The translations under genes and the position numbers were made by a program. Below the pieces are notes generated by a model. That model worked only from the letters and a program-made list of their open reading frames with translations. It was not told where the DNA came from and did not search any database. Positions 42,314 through 54,470 of a stretch of DNA of 64,000 nucleotides are shown here, piece after piece. Position 1 is the first letter of the stretch. Every line of letters begins with the position of its first letter. Origin of the DNA: Hydractinia symbiolongicarpus. Its lineage: Eukaryota; Cnidaria; Hydrozoa; Anthoathecata; Hydractiniidae. The stretch lies in assembly GCF_029227915.1 (NCBI RefSeq), contig NC_079883.1, positions 13,020,001-13,084,000 of the forward strand. Direction: 5' to 3'.

Positions 42314-42980
42314 TCACAAACGTTTAATGGACACGAGTTCATGTGATTCCATCTTAATGACAATTTTCCTAACAATCGCCCCACCCAAATTACTTAGAAC
42401 GGTTGCATCGCCATCCTTGCTTGTAAGTTTAATATTGAACGATAACCTCGAGGTGCAGGGAACAATAACATCATCTTTGGATAGATTGAAAAACCTAACA
42501 GTCAGAAGTTGGTTTTGATTAATCATGCTCGGATTATTATTGAGCAATATATGCTGCGACCTTCTAAAACTTCTCGAAGATAGCAGCATATCCCCATACA
42601 TTTTCTATTCACTCAGATTTTTTCCTGAAGCGTCAAACAACCTCCAAAGGATATTCCATAGCATACTATTTCCATTACCATCCACAATACTAACGTTCAA
42701 AGAATGAATACACGTCCACGACAACGTCTTATACAAAATATACTTAGGTTCCACGTTCACAACGCTTTTATACTGAATCTCCTCCCCACCTGCACTCCAC
42801 TGATATAAATCCCTGCACCTAACTCCATCAACTAAATTATTGCAACTATTTAACTCTTCCAATATAAATGACAAAGACCTAATACCATCACATGTATCAA
42901 ACTTCACAATCATTTCTTTCAAATATTTAGGCATACCAACATCAGTATTAATACTAACCTTTCCACTTTATCTATTAAAA
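42314..42980 (-). pseudogene. Capsid-like protein gene remnant
   Basis: Two frames on the minus strand (42934-42605 and 42601-42314) lie in the same register, separated by a stop at 42605-42607; another in-frame stop lies upstream at 42968-42970. The second piece contains the pattern of basic and hydrophobic residues around NLGGAIVRKIVIKM, preceded by a strand-rich segment. This resembles the N-terminal barrel of double-jelly-roll capsid proteins in virus-like elements of corals and Hydra. The C-terminal part was not followed. At least two stops make it a pseudogene. The family call is by pattern only. Confidence 0.45.
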
Positions 42981-43119
42981 TTGATATTCCCAAAAGGTTT
43001 CATAAGTCCACTAAATGTATAAAAACCAGTCCAACCTTAATATTATCAGCACCACTAATAATCTTTGATTTAACCAGCCTTACTAATACCGTAATCTTCA
43101 CATACATTTATCTACTTCA

Positions 43120-43485
43120 CAAATAATATCCCAACAATCCAATCTCACTAACAATAAACATAATCTCCCCAATCTTCTCTTCCTGGCTAGGTACATAATA
43201 GTTACTCAGGCTTTTCTTAACTTCAGCAACCGGCAACCTAACTTCAGTAAACTGATGATACTTCCTCAAAGCACCTTTACATTCATAAAGATTATTCCTT
43301 GCCTCTCTTCCCTCCCCCCTAAGGTCCTAGTAATAATCAATCCACTCAGCCCTCTCCTTTTAAATCTATCCCTAGCCTCTGTAAGTCTCTCTACTGCATT
43401 ATCATGTCTAATCCTCTCCTCGTCACTACCTCCAAGCATTCTCGCAAAAACACCGCCACCACTGATCAGCAGTATTAACACCTAC
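43120..43485 (-). pseudogene. Second virus-like gene remnant
   Basis: The frame 43481-43266 contains a short hydrophobic segment followed by a charged helix (DEERIRHDNAVERLTEARDR). In another frame, 43255-43120 gives a segment with YYVPSQEEKIGE and a final hydrophobic stretch. A protein with this layout (short membrane segment, charged helix, PSE.QK.GE motif, terminal membrane segment) accompanies the capsid-like gene in related cnidarian elements, function unknown. At least one frameshift separates the parts. Confidence 0.4.
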
Positions 43486-44876
43486 GCTACAACAGACCCA
43501 ATAAGGCCAGGAATGGCATCCGTCGCCTTTTCTTTGAGTTTATCCGGTAACCTTGACAAACTCCCAACTGGTTCTTAATCTATTCACCTGCACCAAAATT
43601 AGGCTTACCACCAGTATTACCAACACTACCGTTACTATTACCCCTCACAACAAATGTACTTATTGTCATACCGATAGCTGCAAGTAAAGAGGCAATGGTA
43701 ATTCCTTGCTCCTAAACAACATCTTAATTCTTTCTCTCAAGATCATCATCCATAAAATACTGTACGACTCCTTAATCTTTGAAACCTCACCTGACAGCTA
43801 CCTCTAAGCCTAAGTCTTTATTCAAATGTTGCTTCAAATGCTTTTGGTTTGGACGATAGCGAGTTGGAGGATGATTTGGGAAGTGATCCTTTTTTAAATG
43901 CAGCTTGGCAGTGAATCACACTATTGTATTAGAGGTTTGGTTCCTATCTTGTTGGTGTGATGACTGAAAAACATTATGCAAAAAAATGTTTGAGTAATAA
44001 AAATGGAGAAAGAGCAAGCAGAAAATGTGACGATAGGGAGAGAATCTGAAAAAAAGAAACTTGCTGAGTCTAATCGGAAGAGAAAGGTAGACATTCTCGA
44101 TGCCAGAGCTCTTTGAAATAAACTTTTAATTTTAAAGAGCTCTAGGGAAAAGAGGAGTTATTGAGTTACTGAGAAGAGGGACATAGAATGTGAGAGAAAT
44201 AATGATTTTCTTATTTATTTGGCTGGTAGTCTGCTTCGTATATTAGCAAGGGTCGTAATGTGGAGGTGACGAAGCCTGTTGTGGGCAGGAGCCTCTAAAG
44301 GAGAAATCCAATCAAACCATGGAATGGATTAAAAAATTCCTGCGCAAATAAGTGAAGTTAAGGAAGTTAAAAATGACCTTTATCATGCCGTCGCTGCTAG
44401 TGGATTAAGTATTGGTTATGCGATTTTGCTAAAAAGTCTTTTTAGGCTCTCTGCATCGGATTTAGGTGAAGTGGTATTTCAATGACTCTGTCAAGTTGGT
44501 TGGGATTCCGGTGGGTTTATTTTTAGGAAGGATTTTATTGTCAAGCGATATATGCAGGACATGATAGTTTTATATTTTTAAAAGATCGGGTTAGCACTAT
44601 ATAAACACTTAATAAGTTAAACATATTTAAGGATAAAGCAATATGTTCACGATGGGAAAAGAACTATTAGTCGCGAGATTAAACAGTTCATTTTTTATCT
44701 GTCAAATGAACACGTGGTGTTAATAAAGGGCCACTAGCGTGGGTAGAAAATCCAGTAAAACAATCAAAACTTTCCACACCCTACCCTCAGGATTGGTTTT
44801 GATCCCCTTAGAAGCAAAGAGTTTCACCCACTGCATATGCACTCAGTAGAGTCTGAGGAATTGATAACATACCGTA

Positions 44877-44934
44877 CTCCCATTAGAGGTAGCAACCCCA
44901 ACCTATGTGGGTTGCTAGCTCTAGTGTGGGAGTA
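44877..44934. repeat. Hairpin in the right end of the virus-like element
   Basis: actcccattagaggtagcaaccc pairs imperfectly with gggttgctagctctagtgtgggagt across caacctatgt. It overlaps the block shared with the left end. Confidence 0.85.
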
Positions 44935-45060
44935 CGTAGAGTACAGGGCGAGTGAAATTGTCAGTTCCGAGCCGGGTGGAGGAGGGAGGGAACGAGACAC
45001 TATTTATACGCAGTTCTCGTACGTACGTACGAACTTACAAGAAAACTTCACACTTACTCT

Positions 45061-47855
45061 CTCGGAACTAAAATAATCCCTAAGATTTCTCACTTTCATT
45101 GCGAGGATCATTAAATGTAAAACAAAAATATAGCAGGTTATATACACATTTTAAAAGTAACTCGTCTCCTGATTTTGTGAGGTTTTTTTACATTTCAACA
45201 CCGTCAAAGAAACCTGACAAGTCCTGGGGATGAGGTGCTTTTTTTTGCTTATATTTTTTTTGTAAAACGACATTTTTTCAAGGTGAGGCGTGGATGCTTT
45301 AGCCTGGACCTCTTGCGTCTAAGCTATGGACTGTCTCTATCCTATCGCTTTCTCTAAAGTTTTGAAGATATTGCCTTCGCCGTTCCCCAATGCATCCCTT
45401 TTCATTTTATCATCCTCTCCATGATTTGTTGCCTGATGCCAAGCCGCTGCGCTTAGTTTTATTATTGATAATATTTTTACAGAAAGATGGAAGTAATTTG
45501 TTTTTTTCCTAAAGGAAACGAATTTTTTTGTGAATTAGTCTGTCCCCAGGCTCGCACTCCTCCTTTTTAAAGTTCATGGATTGCGGGCCCCACTTTTCCC
45601 GGACCAAAACGCAACAGAACTTGGTTAACATGGTACCGCAGCAGTGTTATTCTGACCTGCCTATACTATTTTTAAAGCTATTTACGTTTCAAGATAAAAT
45701 TTGATAGAGTTATTGCAACCTTATCTACTAGTAGATAGTTTTACTATCCTTGCTGTCCTGTTATAGCACGAAAAGTTTTTCGAATTACGCAGGCTGGTTA
45801 GCTATGATATTTTCGTTTTTCTGCAAACTCATATAGCGCATTTTGTCTTTTCTTTTTGGTGTTTCAAAATTGATCCATTTTTGGGTGCTACTGATTTAAC
45901 TGAGGCAATAAATTTTTCTTACTTGCCTCAGTTTAGGGGAATACTACCAATAAGAGTCTGATTTCAACAAAAAAGTTCCGAGCTAGACTAATTACAACAT
46001 TATTACGCAAAAAGCAGAAAGTATAGTTGTTATTATTTCAAGGTCAGCTTGCTATGATAAATCAAAGTTAATTTTTGACCTCAACAGTTAAGATAACTGC
46101 AAATTGGCGATGATAGTTTATTTAGGCGATTTAACTCTCCTAGATATAATATAAGGCCACAATCGCAAGTAAGTTTGGTCGCATGAACCTTCAAATCTAA
46201 GGGTGGGCGGGCAGGAAATTCATTTATTATTATCAGTCAATCAAAAGATTTATTATACAGTGGTCTAGTAACAAAGTTGTCCATGCACGCTTGTCATTGA
46301 TGGAACGAACTCTGCTAACAGTGATTCCAAATTGCTTGTAGGTGCTAGTGGTACGATTTGGCTTTAGTTTGTCATCCTAAAAACAGTAAAGAAATTATGA
46401 AATGGGAATAGTTATTAGAGAATATCAAATTTGGTGTTGCTCACACAGGGGGCCAAGGAAATTTTGTTTAAATATTTCCACCGCTCTGCCCCTAAAATTA
46501 TCTTGTTTTAGTTTGGAAGTTGGGCCGGGCGGGTGACTCAAACCAGGCATATTTGCGAATAAGGCCTAATTAGGCTATCAATTAGGCTTTTTTACACATA
46601 AGTTCACAGTTCCAGCTAACCATTGTTTTAATAAATCTTTTTTTTGTAACAATGCTTCTATTGGGAATTGAAAAAAGGAAGTAAACTGTTATGAATTAAG
46701 AAGGCTCTGACCATGAAGAAAAGTGAAATATTTTTTGCGTGAAATTTTTTGTTACAAATCCTTCACATATTTTTTAGGTAGGGTAAGTGGCACTAACATA
46801 CTAGATTTCCATGCCATGAAACTAATTATTTTTTAAAAAAAAGAGAAATATAATTAATGCCCATTTTTAAAGCCTTATTAAATTCACTCTGTTTACTTCC
46901 TTTTTAATACAGAAAATGAGTAAGCAACTTAAACTGCAAAGAGTTGTATTATTTGTGCTGGCAGAAAAAATAGCGTTTGTTTTGATTGAGGAAAGCATGC
47001 ACTGTGTTATGGTTCATTTGTTTAAAGATGACCGTAATAAGCAACCAAACTCCAGAAAAAGATAGCACAATGGAGTTGTTATGATAATTGTAATCACCAG
47101 TTTGGTTGCTCGTTAGGTCATCTTCTTTTAAGAAGAAAATGAATCTCCTAAATAGGTCCTAACTAGTCTATGTAAAATCTCCTAACTAAGCTACTATCCT
47201 AATTTGCTGTTGTCCCTGACCGTTTAATTATATATAATTAAGATAATATTTTCAAACCTATTGACAATTTTGTAATTTGTTAAAATTTAGAATTCTTGAG
47301 ACTTGATAATGGAACTGTTCAGTGTATGGATAAATGACAATGATATCGCTAGATCCCTATTATTGAGACAAAAATTTGCGTCAATCAAGAAAATTAGTTG
47401 TAGAAACTGGATGGATAAATGAAGATAGTGCTAGAAGAAATATTTACTGAAAAGTTTGCACATGTGTTTAACTAATTCCTCTATTTCTTCTTCGTTTTTC
47501 ATAACTTTGTCCAGCTTTCAATGTATCCAGGAAGGCAGCCACAGTATGGTGTTTTCCACTGTGTGCTATGGTCAAATCAACTGGAAAAATGTTGTATTAC
47601 ATTGTGCTTTGCGTATCGCGACGGTATTCTTGATGTACGTTTTTTTACTTTTAAATTGTATCAAGAGGGCTTTGCGATGCATCTGTCTTGATATCATTCT
47701 TGAAGCTATCAAGGCCATTAAAACTTTCTTTTAATAGAACTATTTTAAAAATAAGAGTGTATTCAACAATGATCGCGGATGTTTAAATACTTCCTTTGTG
47801 TTATTTTTTTTAATTTATGCAAAACAATCTAGGGTATATAGCTAGCGTTAATCTT
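45061..47855. other. No gene seen
   Basis: AT-rich sequence with unassigned short repeats: a (gtac)n stretch at 45019-45031 at its left edge, aattaggc motifs near 46566-46590, and 'cctaaataggtcctaact' words near 47140-47220. A plus-strand frame at 47456-47734 has no recognisable motif. Confidence 0.4.
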
Positions 47856-47859
47856 TCTT

Positions 47860-48125
47860 TTTAGATCACAGTTTAAAAATTTAAGAACTAAGAACGGCGA
47901 TAAAAATGCTTTTTTAAATCACATTATTTTAAAAACTTAAAAACGAAGAACGGTGATAGAAAAGTTTTTTTAGATCGCATTTTAAAAGTTTAAAAACGAA
48001 ATGCGGCAATAGAAATGCTTTTTTAGATCGCATTTTAAAATTTTAAGAACGAAGATCGGCAATAGAAAAGCTTTTTTAGATCGCATTTTAAAAGTTTAGG
48101 AACAAAAAGCGGCAATAGAAATCAC
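47860..48125. repeat. Minisatellite, about 5 copies, inverse of the 10.6-kb array
   Basis: Units read tttttttagatcgcatttta, aaagtttaaaaacgaa and cggcaatagaaa(a/t)gc. The reverse complement is the unit of the array at 10605-11180. Copies are more diverged here. Confidence 0.88.
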
Positions 48126-48399
48126 GTTGAAACCTTTTTCCAGTACTGTACAAGTACTGAGATAGCACTGAAAATCTATATTTGAATAACAGAATTAATT
48201 TGTTTGATCAACTGTGTTTACCAAACTTAAAATAAAACTATCAGTGTTATGGAGCATAATCTTCCAAATACTTTGAAGCCGTACTTCCAAAATGCGGTCT
48301 ATTGCACAAGAAAATTTACCTGGTATGTTTCTTGATGAATTCAATAGATGAGGATAAAAATTACCATATTTCATTAACAAAAATAACAAAAAAACAGCG

Positions 48400-48610
48400 C
48401 GTAGAAGCTTATAAATTGCTGTATTTCGTATTGAAATAATGAAAAAAAAAACCTACAAAGCTTAATAATTGCCATATTTAGTTTTAAAGTAACAAGAAAA
48501 CGTCCCATAGAAGCCTAAAAATTGCAGTATTTTGTTTTGAAATGATAAGAAAACGTCCCATAAAAGTTTTTAAATCACCGTTTTAAAGGTAACAGAGTGT
48601 AATGTAACTT
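48400..48610. repeat. Diverged tandem repeat upstream of the Kelch gene
   Basis: About three units of roughly 60 bp: agaagc(c)t-aaattgc(a/t)gtatttcgttttgaaatgat(a)agaaaacgtcccat. Similar in length and words to the minisatellite just before it, and may be an older derivative. Confidence 0.6.
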
Positions 48611-48738
48611 TTGCATAAAAATAACTTTACACAACATTGTTTTAGACACTTTTTATAGATACTAATGAAGTCAGGAGTAGATTTATTTAAAATATTTGGA
48701 GACTGATCAAGAATGGCACATCTGCTCAAGACAACCCA

Positions 48739-51587
48739 ATGTGCTATATAAACAATTCTTCTATGGGAGAAAAAGAATTATGTAATATGTTTTCATATGA
48801 ATGCCAAATACACCCAGTGACTTCTTTTGAAAACTTAAACAATTTTCGTAAAATGGACACCCTATGTGATATTACGATCAAGGTTGGACCTAAATGTTTC
48901 CGTGCTCACAAAGTTGTGCTTTCTTCCGCAAGCCCATACTTTCATGCAATGTTTACAACAGGACTAAGAGAAGGATCTGCTGAAGAAGTGGAACTGCACG
49001 GTGTTGATCCAGATTCTGTTGCAATTTTGTTAGATTTTATTTACACATCGAAAATTAAAATCTTGGAAGAAAACGTACAGCTGTTACTTCCAGCTTCTAA
49101 TATATTACAGCTTTCTACGGTTCGTGAAGCTTGTTGTAATTTTCTAAACCACCAATTAGATCCTTGTAATGCTCTTGGCATTCTTCTCTTTGCAGACACA
49201 CATAATTGTACAAGTTTAGTTGAAGCTGCAGAATCTTATGTACTTCAAAACTTTGTTAATGTTTCTCAAACAGAGGAATTTTTAACTTTGAGTTCAGACC
49301 GTATGAAATATTTACTACAAAGCGATTGTTTAGTAGCTGATAAGGAAGCTAGTGTATACACAGCACTAGTAAAATGGATTCGTCATGATATTACAGGACG
49401 TAGCCAGTTTTTATCAGACCTGTTAGGCTGCATTAGATTACCATTATTGACAAGAGATTTTCTCATGCTAACCGTAGAGGCAGAGGAATTAATAAAATCT
49501 AACCCCATGTGCAAAGACCTTCTAATTGAAGCCATGAAATATCATTTAATGCCTGAAATGAGACGATACCTACAAACAATTCGCACCTTGCCACGTACTG
49601 GCAGAAAAAAAGACACCATGATCTATGCTTTAGGTGGACAGAATTTATTTTCTATTCACTATGAATGTGAAAGGTTTATTGTCAAAAATGATTCTTGGGA
49701 GGTCATACCGTCTATGGCAATACGTAGAGCTCGTTTAGGAATTGGTGTAATTTACAATGATCTTTATGCTGTTGGTGGTTTTAGTGGTACGCAAGATTTA
49801 AACTCAGTTGAAGTTTATAATACTGAAACAAAAGTCTGGTCTAATGGGCAGCAAATGGGTACCAGTCGAAGTTGTTTAGGTGTAACTGTATTGCATAATT
49901 TATTGTACGCAATTGGTGGTTTTGACGGTTCGTTTTGTTTAAGCAGTGTGGAACGGTACGATCCCCTTTCAAATCAATGGACGTCGGTTGCAAAAATGAA
50001 TTCCAAAAGGTATTGCATTTTTAATTTATTTATTTAATTAATTAAAAAATTCATTTTTTAATTAATATTTATTTCATTTCCTTTTTTTCCCTGTTGTTAT
50101 TGAATTTTTCAATAACTCAATATTTATTAAGTATGATCAAATTTTAATATGTTTTAAAATGCTTTTTAAGGCGTTACGTATCAGTCAGTGTGTTAGACGA
50201 GCATATCATAGCAGCGGGTGGATATGATGGTAATAAACATCTAAATTCCTGTGAAGTTTACGACCCTGTGTCAAATGTCTGGACAACACGCTCGCCAATG
50301 ACCACCCAACGGAGTAGTGCCGGTGGTTGTGTACTGAATGGGTATTTTTATGTATCAGGTATGTTTGTATAGGTAATATTATTACAAAGATTAAATGTGA
50401 AATTTCCATGCTATATATATTGGTTCTTTTAATACATAAATCTGATAGTGTTTTTTGATTTGTAGTACTCCTTCATATTCCTTCTAAAATTAAAGTATTA
50501 TGGCAGTATTAAAAATTTTAAATAATTAATTTTGTGTTTTTTGTGTGTTTTGAAGAGGAAAGAAGAATCTAATATTTAAGGCAATGTAAATCATTGAATT
50601 ATTACATCGTGAATTGCATTTGTCTACATTATTCCATGAAATTAACGAGTCATGAAATTAACGCGGTTTTTCAAAATTTTGCGTTAATTTAATGACCGTT
50701 AATTAAATGTAGTGTTAATTTAAAGACTGTCAATTTCATGACTTGTTAATGAAAATACTTTAATTTGTTGCCCTTTTTATAATATATAAAAGCCCAAAAA
50801 CATAAAAATACAATTTCTTTTACAAATTTCCACTATTTTCTCCTCATCGGCAAGAGCTTAACGGTGTTTTTTTTACTTAGCGATCTTTTTCAAAATAGCT
50901 TTTGTATCATCTTCAAACTCTGATCTAAGTAAAAAAAATAACTGAAAGCACATTTTCTTCCAAAATTTTTAAAATTTTTAACATTGTCTTATTTTTATTA
51001 TTATTACGAATATTATTACAGGATATAGCCACTGCAGTGTTGGAAACACTTTCTTTAATGTGGGTGCTGTGATCTTAAACATTAAGTACACACTGGCATT
51101 GCCTACCCAATTTCCCTCGCATGGCAAGGCTTGAACCATAGTAGCTGTGTTAAAGACACTTGCTAAGCATGCTTGGGTTGTGGACCAAACCACGAACCTT
51201 GTAATTTTGAAGCAAACTCCATAACCACAAGGCGACACGCCAATTTATTTATACCAATATCAGGTTAAGTGATGAAATATTTAATAAAGATTATTATAAT
51301 ATTTCCTTTACTTTATAGGTGGAACTGATGGCTCAGTCATTGTGACCTCTGTGGAGAGGTACAACATGCAAACTGACCAATGGACAACTGTGCGGCCAAT
51401 GAGTAGCGTAAGAATGACTCACTCTATGGTTGTCATAAACAACAAACTTTTGGCCATTGGTGGAAATGATGGCACAACAAGTTTGAATAGTATGGAAGAG
51501 TATGACCCAGATAAGGATGTTTGGGTTTTATGTTCACCAATGAACACAAGACGCAGTCATATCGCAGCAGCTGTGTTAATGGCGTAG
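48739..51587 (+). CDS. Kelch-like protein (BTB-BACK-6 Kelch), 3 exons
   Basis: Exons 48739-50009, 50171-50358 and 51319-51587 join in frame through GT-AG introns to 575 residues. BTB domain ~residues 38-145 (LCDITIKVG, FRAHKVVLSSASPYFHAMFT), BACK ~150-255 (DPCNALGILLFADTHNCTSL, LPLLTRDFLM), and six Kelch repeats ~290-573, each with a GG doublet and a Tyr/Trp pair (for example LYAVGGFSGTQDLNSVEVYN). This is the layout of Cullin-3 substrate adaptors: BTB and BACK bind Cullin-3, the Kelch propeller binds the substrate. The subfamily is unclear; it shares features with KLHL2/3, 5, 12 and 28. Both introns fall in the Kelch region. A second ATG at 48763 is also possible as start. Confidence 0.95.
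50984..51241 (-). repeat. tRNA-derived SINE in intron 2 of the Kelch gene
   Basis: On the minus strand the head reads GGCGTGTCGCCTTGTGGTTA (A-box-like) and, about 30 bases on, AAGGTTCGTGGTTT (B-box-like). A ~150-bp body follows (ending in CACTGCAGTGGCTATATCC), then a tail of TAATAATAATAAAAATAAG. The full layout of head, body and A-rich tail supports a complete SINE copy of about 258 bp. Confidence 0.7.
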
Positions 51588-52186
51588 AATGTCATTTGTG
51601 TTTTTTGCTATAACGAAGATAATACTTTATCAGTATGAAATGTAATATGTTGAAATTTCATCTAGTAAGATTTTACCAGGTTTCTTGGACGTTATGATGG
51701 AGTTAAAATATTCTTTACAATGAGAGTTTCGAATTTTAAAATTGTTTTGTGTAATTTTTTTCATTTTATTTAATGTCAACGTAAAAAAGATCTACCTAAT
51801 TTTTACATGTGTGTTGAAAAAATTTTTCAACTTAATTTTTCTGTTATTCTAGGCGAATGCAACAAAGTATTCATCTTCAAAATTCTGTTTTCTAAATTTG
51901 ACAGATGGACATAAAGTCAATTAAAAAAAAATGACTTTTCCATAAAAGGAGAAAACGTTAGAATGTTTTTAGTTATAGAAAATGGTGGGATAATATTATT
52001 TTTTTTTGTTTTGGATAATTTAAATATTTGGTTTTACAACAAGATAGATTTTATGTTTACCCTTTTTTAATCTTATAGCAAGGTTATAAATTCCCAAGGG
52101 GTTATTTATGTTTTTATCAGAAGAAATATTTTTATATTTATATACTTTTAAGTCTGTTTTTTTTTGTCTGTGTAGAATTAGATACC

Positions 52187-52235
52187 TTCACCACTCAAAA
52201 GGTATCTACTGTGTAGATACCTTTTGAGTGGTGAA
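52187..52235. repeat. Perfect 22-bp hairpin with 5-base loop
   Basis: ttcaccactcaaaaggtatc ta, loop ctgtg, then the exact complement. It lies 600 bp after the Kelch stop codon and may be in its 3' untranslated region. The stem is perfect but shorter than a normal animal pre-miRNA. Confidence 0.95.
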
Positions 52236-52239
52236 AGCT

Positions 52240-54470
52240 ACATGTCTAACATCCTTACTTTAATTTTATCAACCTAGTGTTTCAAGGGAACAAAATAAAC
52301 AGAAATACTTTTTGTGAAAGTCCTTTGTTCAGTAAGCTTAATGAGTGTAATCCAACATATTTTTGCTCAAGCCTTCCTACTTTGGGGTTGACATTATATT
52401 TTTTTCCTATGTACTAACATTTTTTCATTTTTTGTTGTTGGCAACATACACAAATATGAAACTGTGTGTACTACTTGAAACAATTTGGTTAAGACACAGT
52501 GTTTTGGTTTAGAATTTAAAAAGCGTTATAAGTTTTGCTTGAGACAAAAGAAACATCTTTTCATTAATCAACTACAACAAAAAAACACACAAAGTTATTT
52601 AAAATTATATTATGACCATTGTGGAGAGTTACTTTTTATGTAAAAAGGAAACAGTAAAATATTATTTCCACGCAATGAAAAAGAAAGCAAATTCAGAAGA
52701 CAAAATATGTGAAATGTATAGAATTAGTGTACATAAAATAATAATTATGTAGGTTTAAACATGATGTGCATGTAGAAATAATAATGTACATAACGACATA
52801 TTCTTAATACATTTTTTGCGTAAATTTGATCATTTTTGTTTGTACATGCGTATGTACAGCGATTTGTTAACCCCTGCCACAATTAGACTGGGTGCATAAA
52901 CATTTTAAATAATATAAATATTTCTTGTTCTAAAAACTTATTAAATGTTCAGGACAGGTACTTATATTAATTGAGCACTATTTTCAGCACTGGTTTTTAT
53001 CAAAAAATTTAAAAGAGAACTAATTTAATATTTAAGCATAGCTTTATGTTTTTTCAAGGCTCCTGTCTTGATACTAAAATAAAGGGGAAAAGGATGTTTT
53101 TTTTTACTCATAATTTGAATAAGGATTTCTTATACCATATCTGTTTATTTAAAAAAAATGTTTTCTAAGGATGGGGTCTTATTTAGACAAGATGTTTACT
53201 TAATAAGCACTGGACACTAAATTGGTCATTAAAGCTATCTCTGTTTTTTAAGTTGTGTATTGTGCATAATATCACTGAAACTCACGGAAATATTTGGATT
53301 GTTTTGAAAAAGCTTGTGTGTCACTCAACTTTCCAGCTTGAATCCAAACAATGATTAAGATTAAAATAACGCTTACGGTAACAGGTTAACATAACTGGCC
53401 AATGTAGGACCTTAAATGCTCAAGAAATCTTTTAACCTGGCTGCTTTAGCATTTAGCCTTAAACCTGACTGCTAATAAGCTAAGTTCAGCTAATAACACT
53501 TCAGTGAGAGACTGGTTGTAGCAATATGTTGTTAATTTTGCTAGTATTTCTATGTGTGTGAGTTTTGTGTGTTTGCTTATCATAAATGTGATTGTGTTCG
53601 GCATAAGTCAATGCTGATTTTGTAAAAAAAATATTTAATAAGAAGATATAAGATGTAGAGATATATTGAGTAAATAAAAATGCAATAAAGTGTATATACC
53701 AATGGATATTTTGACTCTTTTTTATTTTGTTAAATTCCATGTAAGGATGCTACTTACGTGTATTTTTTCCCTGTTGATTTGGAAAGACAACAAAAAGAGA
53801 TAATTAAGACAATCGATTAACAATTTGGTATTTTTAAATTCCCAGGCAGATATTTTTGTTGTTTAGAAATCAAATTCCGAGAAACATTTTTATTTTTTAT
53901 TTTTCTGAGCATTTTCAGGAAATAATTTCAAGAAGTTTATTCTTTTTAGTGTTCCATAAACAAAAAATGATATAGCAAAGAAAAGTTCGAAATTCTGTTT
54001 ACGAAATTCTGCTGTGAAGAATCTAAATAAGGTGGGTAAAACAAAGTTTCTTTTATTGAGATATTCAATCTCTGCACATTAATAAATAATATATTATTAA
54101 TACTTAATCTGTTCATTTTCATTATTATTCTTATCATAGTTGAATTATAGTTAAAAATAGTAGTATGTTATGTTATGTCTGTTGGAAAAGAATGTTGCAG
54201 AAAATCAAAAAATCACAAAGTTTTAACAGGGAGAACCGACACCTTAGCAGGTAGCCCATGAATAAGTTCTGGAATTAGTAAAGTTATAGGACTTTAGTAT
54301 AGCATTAAGATTTTATCTCTTTTTAAAAATAGCTTTAGTGTTGGTATTTTTAGGTTTTTAAAAAATAATTAAGTATCTGTGTTTCTTAACCGTGTAGAGC
54401 AGATCTTTTTTGTTGCTAGAGACTGTTACATTTGTACCAGTTTTTTTCTAACTTTATATTACTTAGGAGG
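52240..54470. other. Kelch gene to VIPAS39 intergenic region
   Basis: AT-rich, no exon or element recognised. The stretch just before the VIPAS39 ATG ends in a pyrimidine-rich acceptor-like tract (tttttttctaactttatattacttag). Confidence 0.4.

Larger units (their letters stand above)
41490..45060 (-). mobile_element. Decayed virus-like (Polinton-like) element with inverted ends
   Basis: The two edges are related in inverse orientation: 41490-41670 and 44870-45060 share blocks such as agtgtctcg-ttcctcc, ctcggctc, tactc-cactagagctag and atcaaccca. The interior holds minus-strand remnants of a capsid-like gene (42314-42980) and of a second gene (43120-43485). Plus-strand coding-like fragments lie near 43825-43916, 44003-44117 and 44340-44450. 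The composition is more C-rich on the plus strand than the neighbours. The gene pair resembles one seen in virus-like elements of corals and hydrozoans. All frames are broken, so this is a fossil. The link to Polinton/adintovirus-like elements is an inference. Confidence 0.5.

Noticed and set aside
47456-47734. 92-residue plus-strand frame before the Kelch gene
   Set aside because: No recognised motif; hydrophobic stretch follows T-rich composition, and no splice link to the Kelch gene was found.
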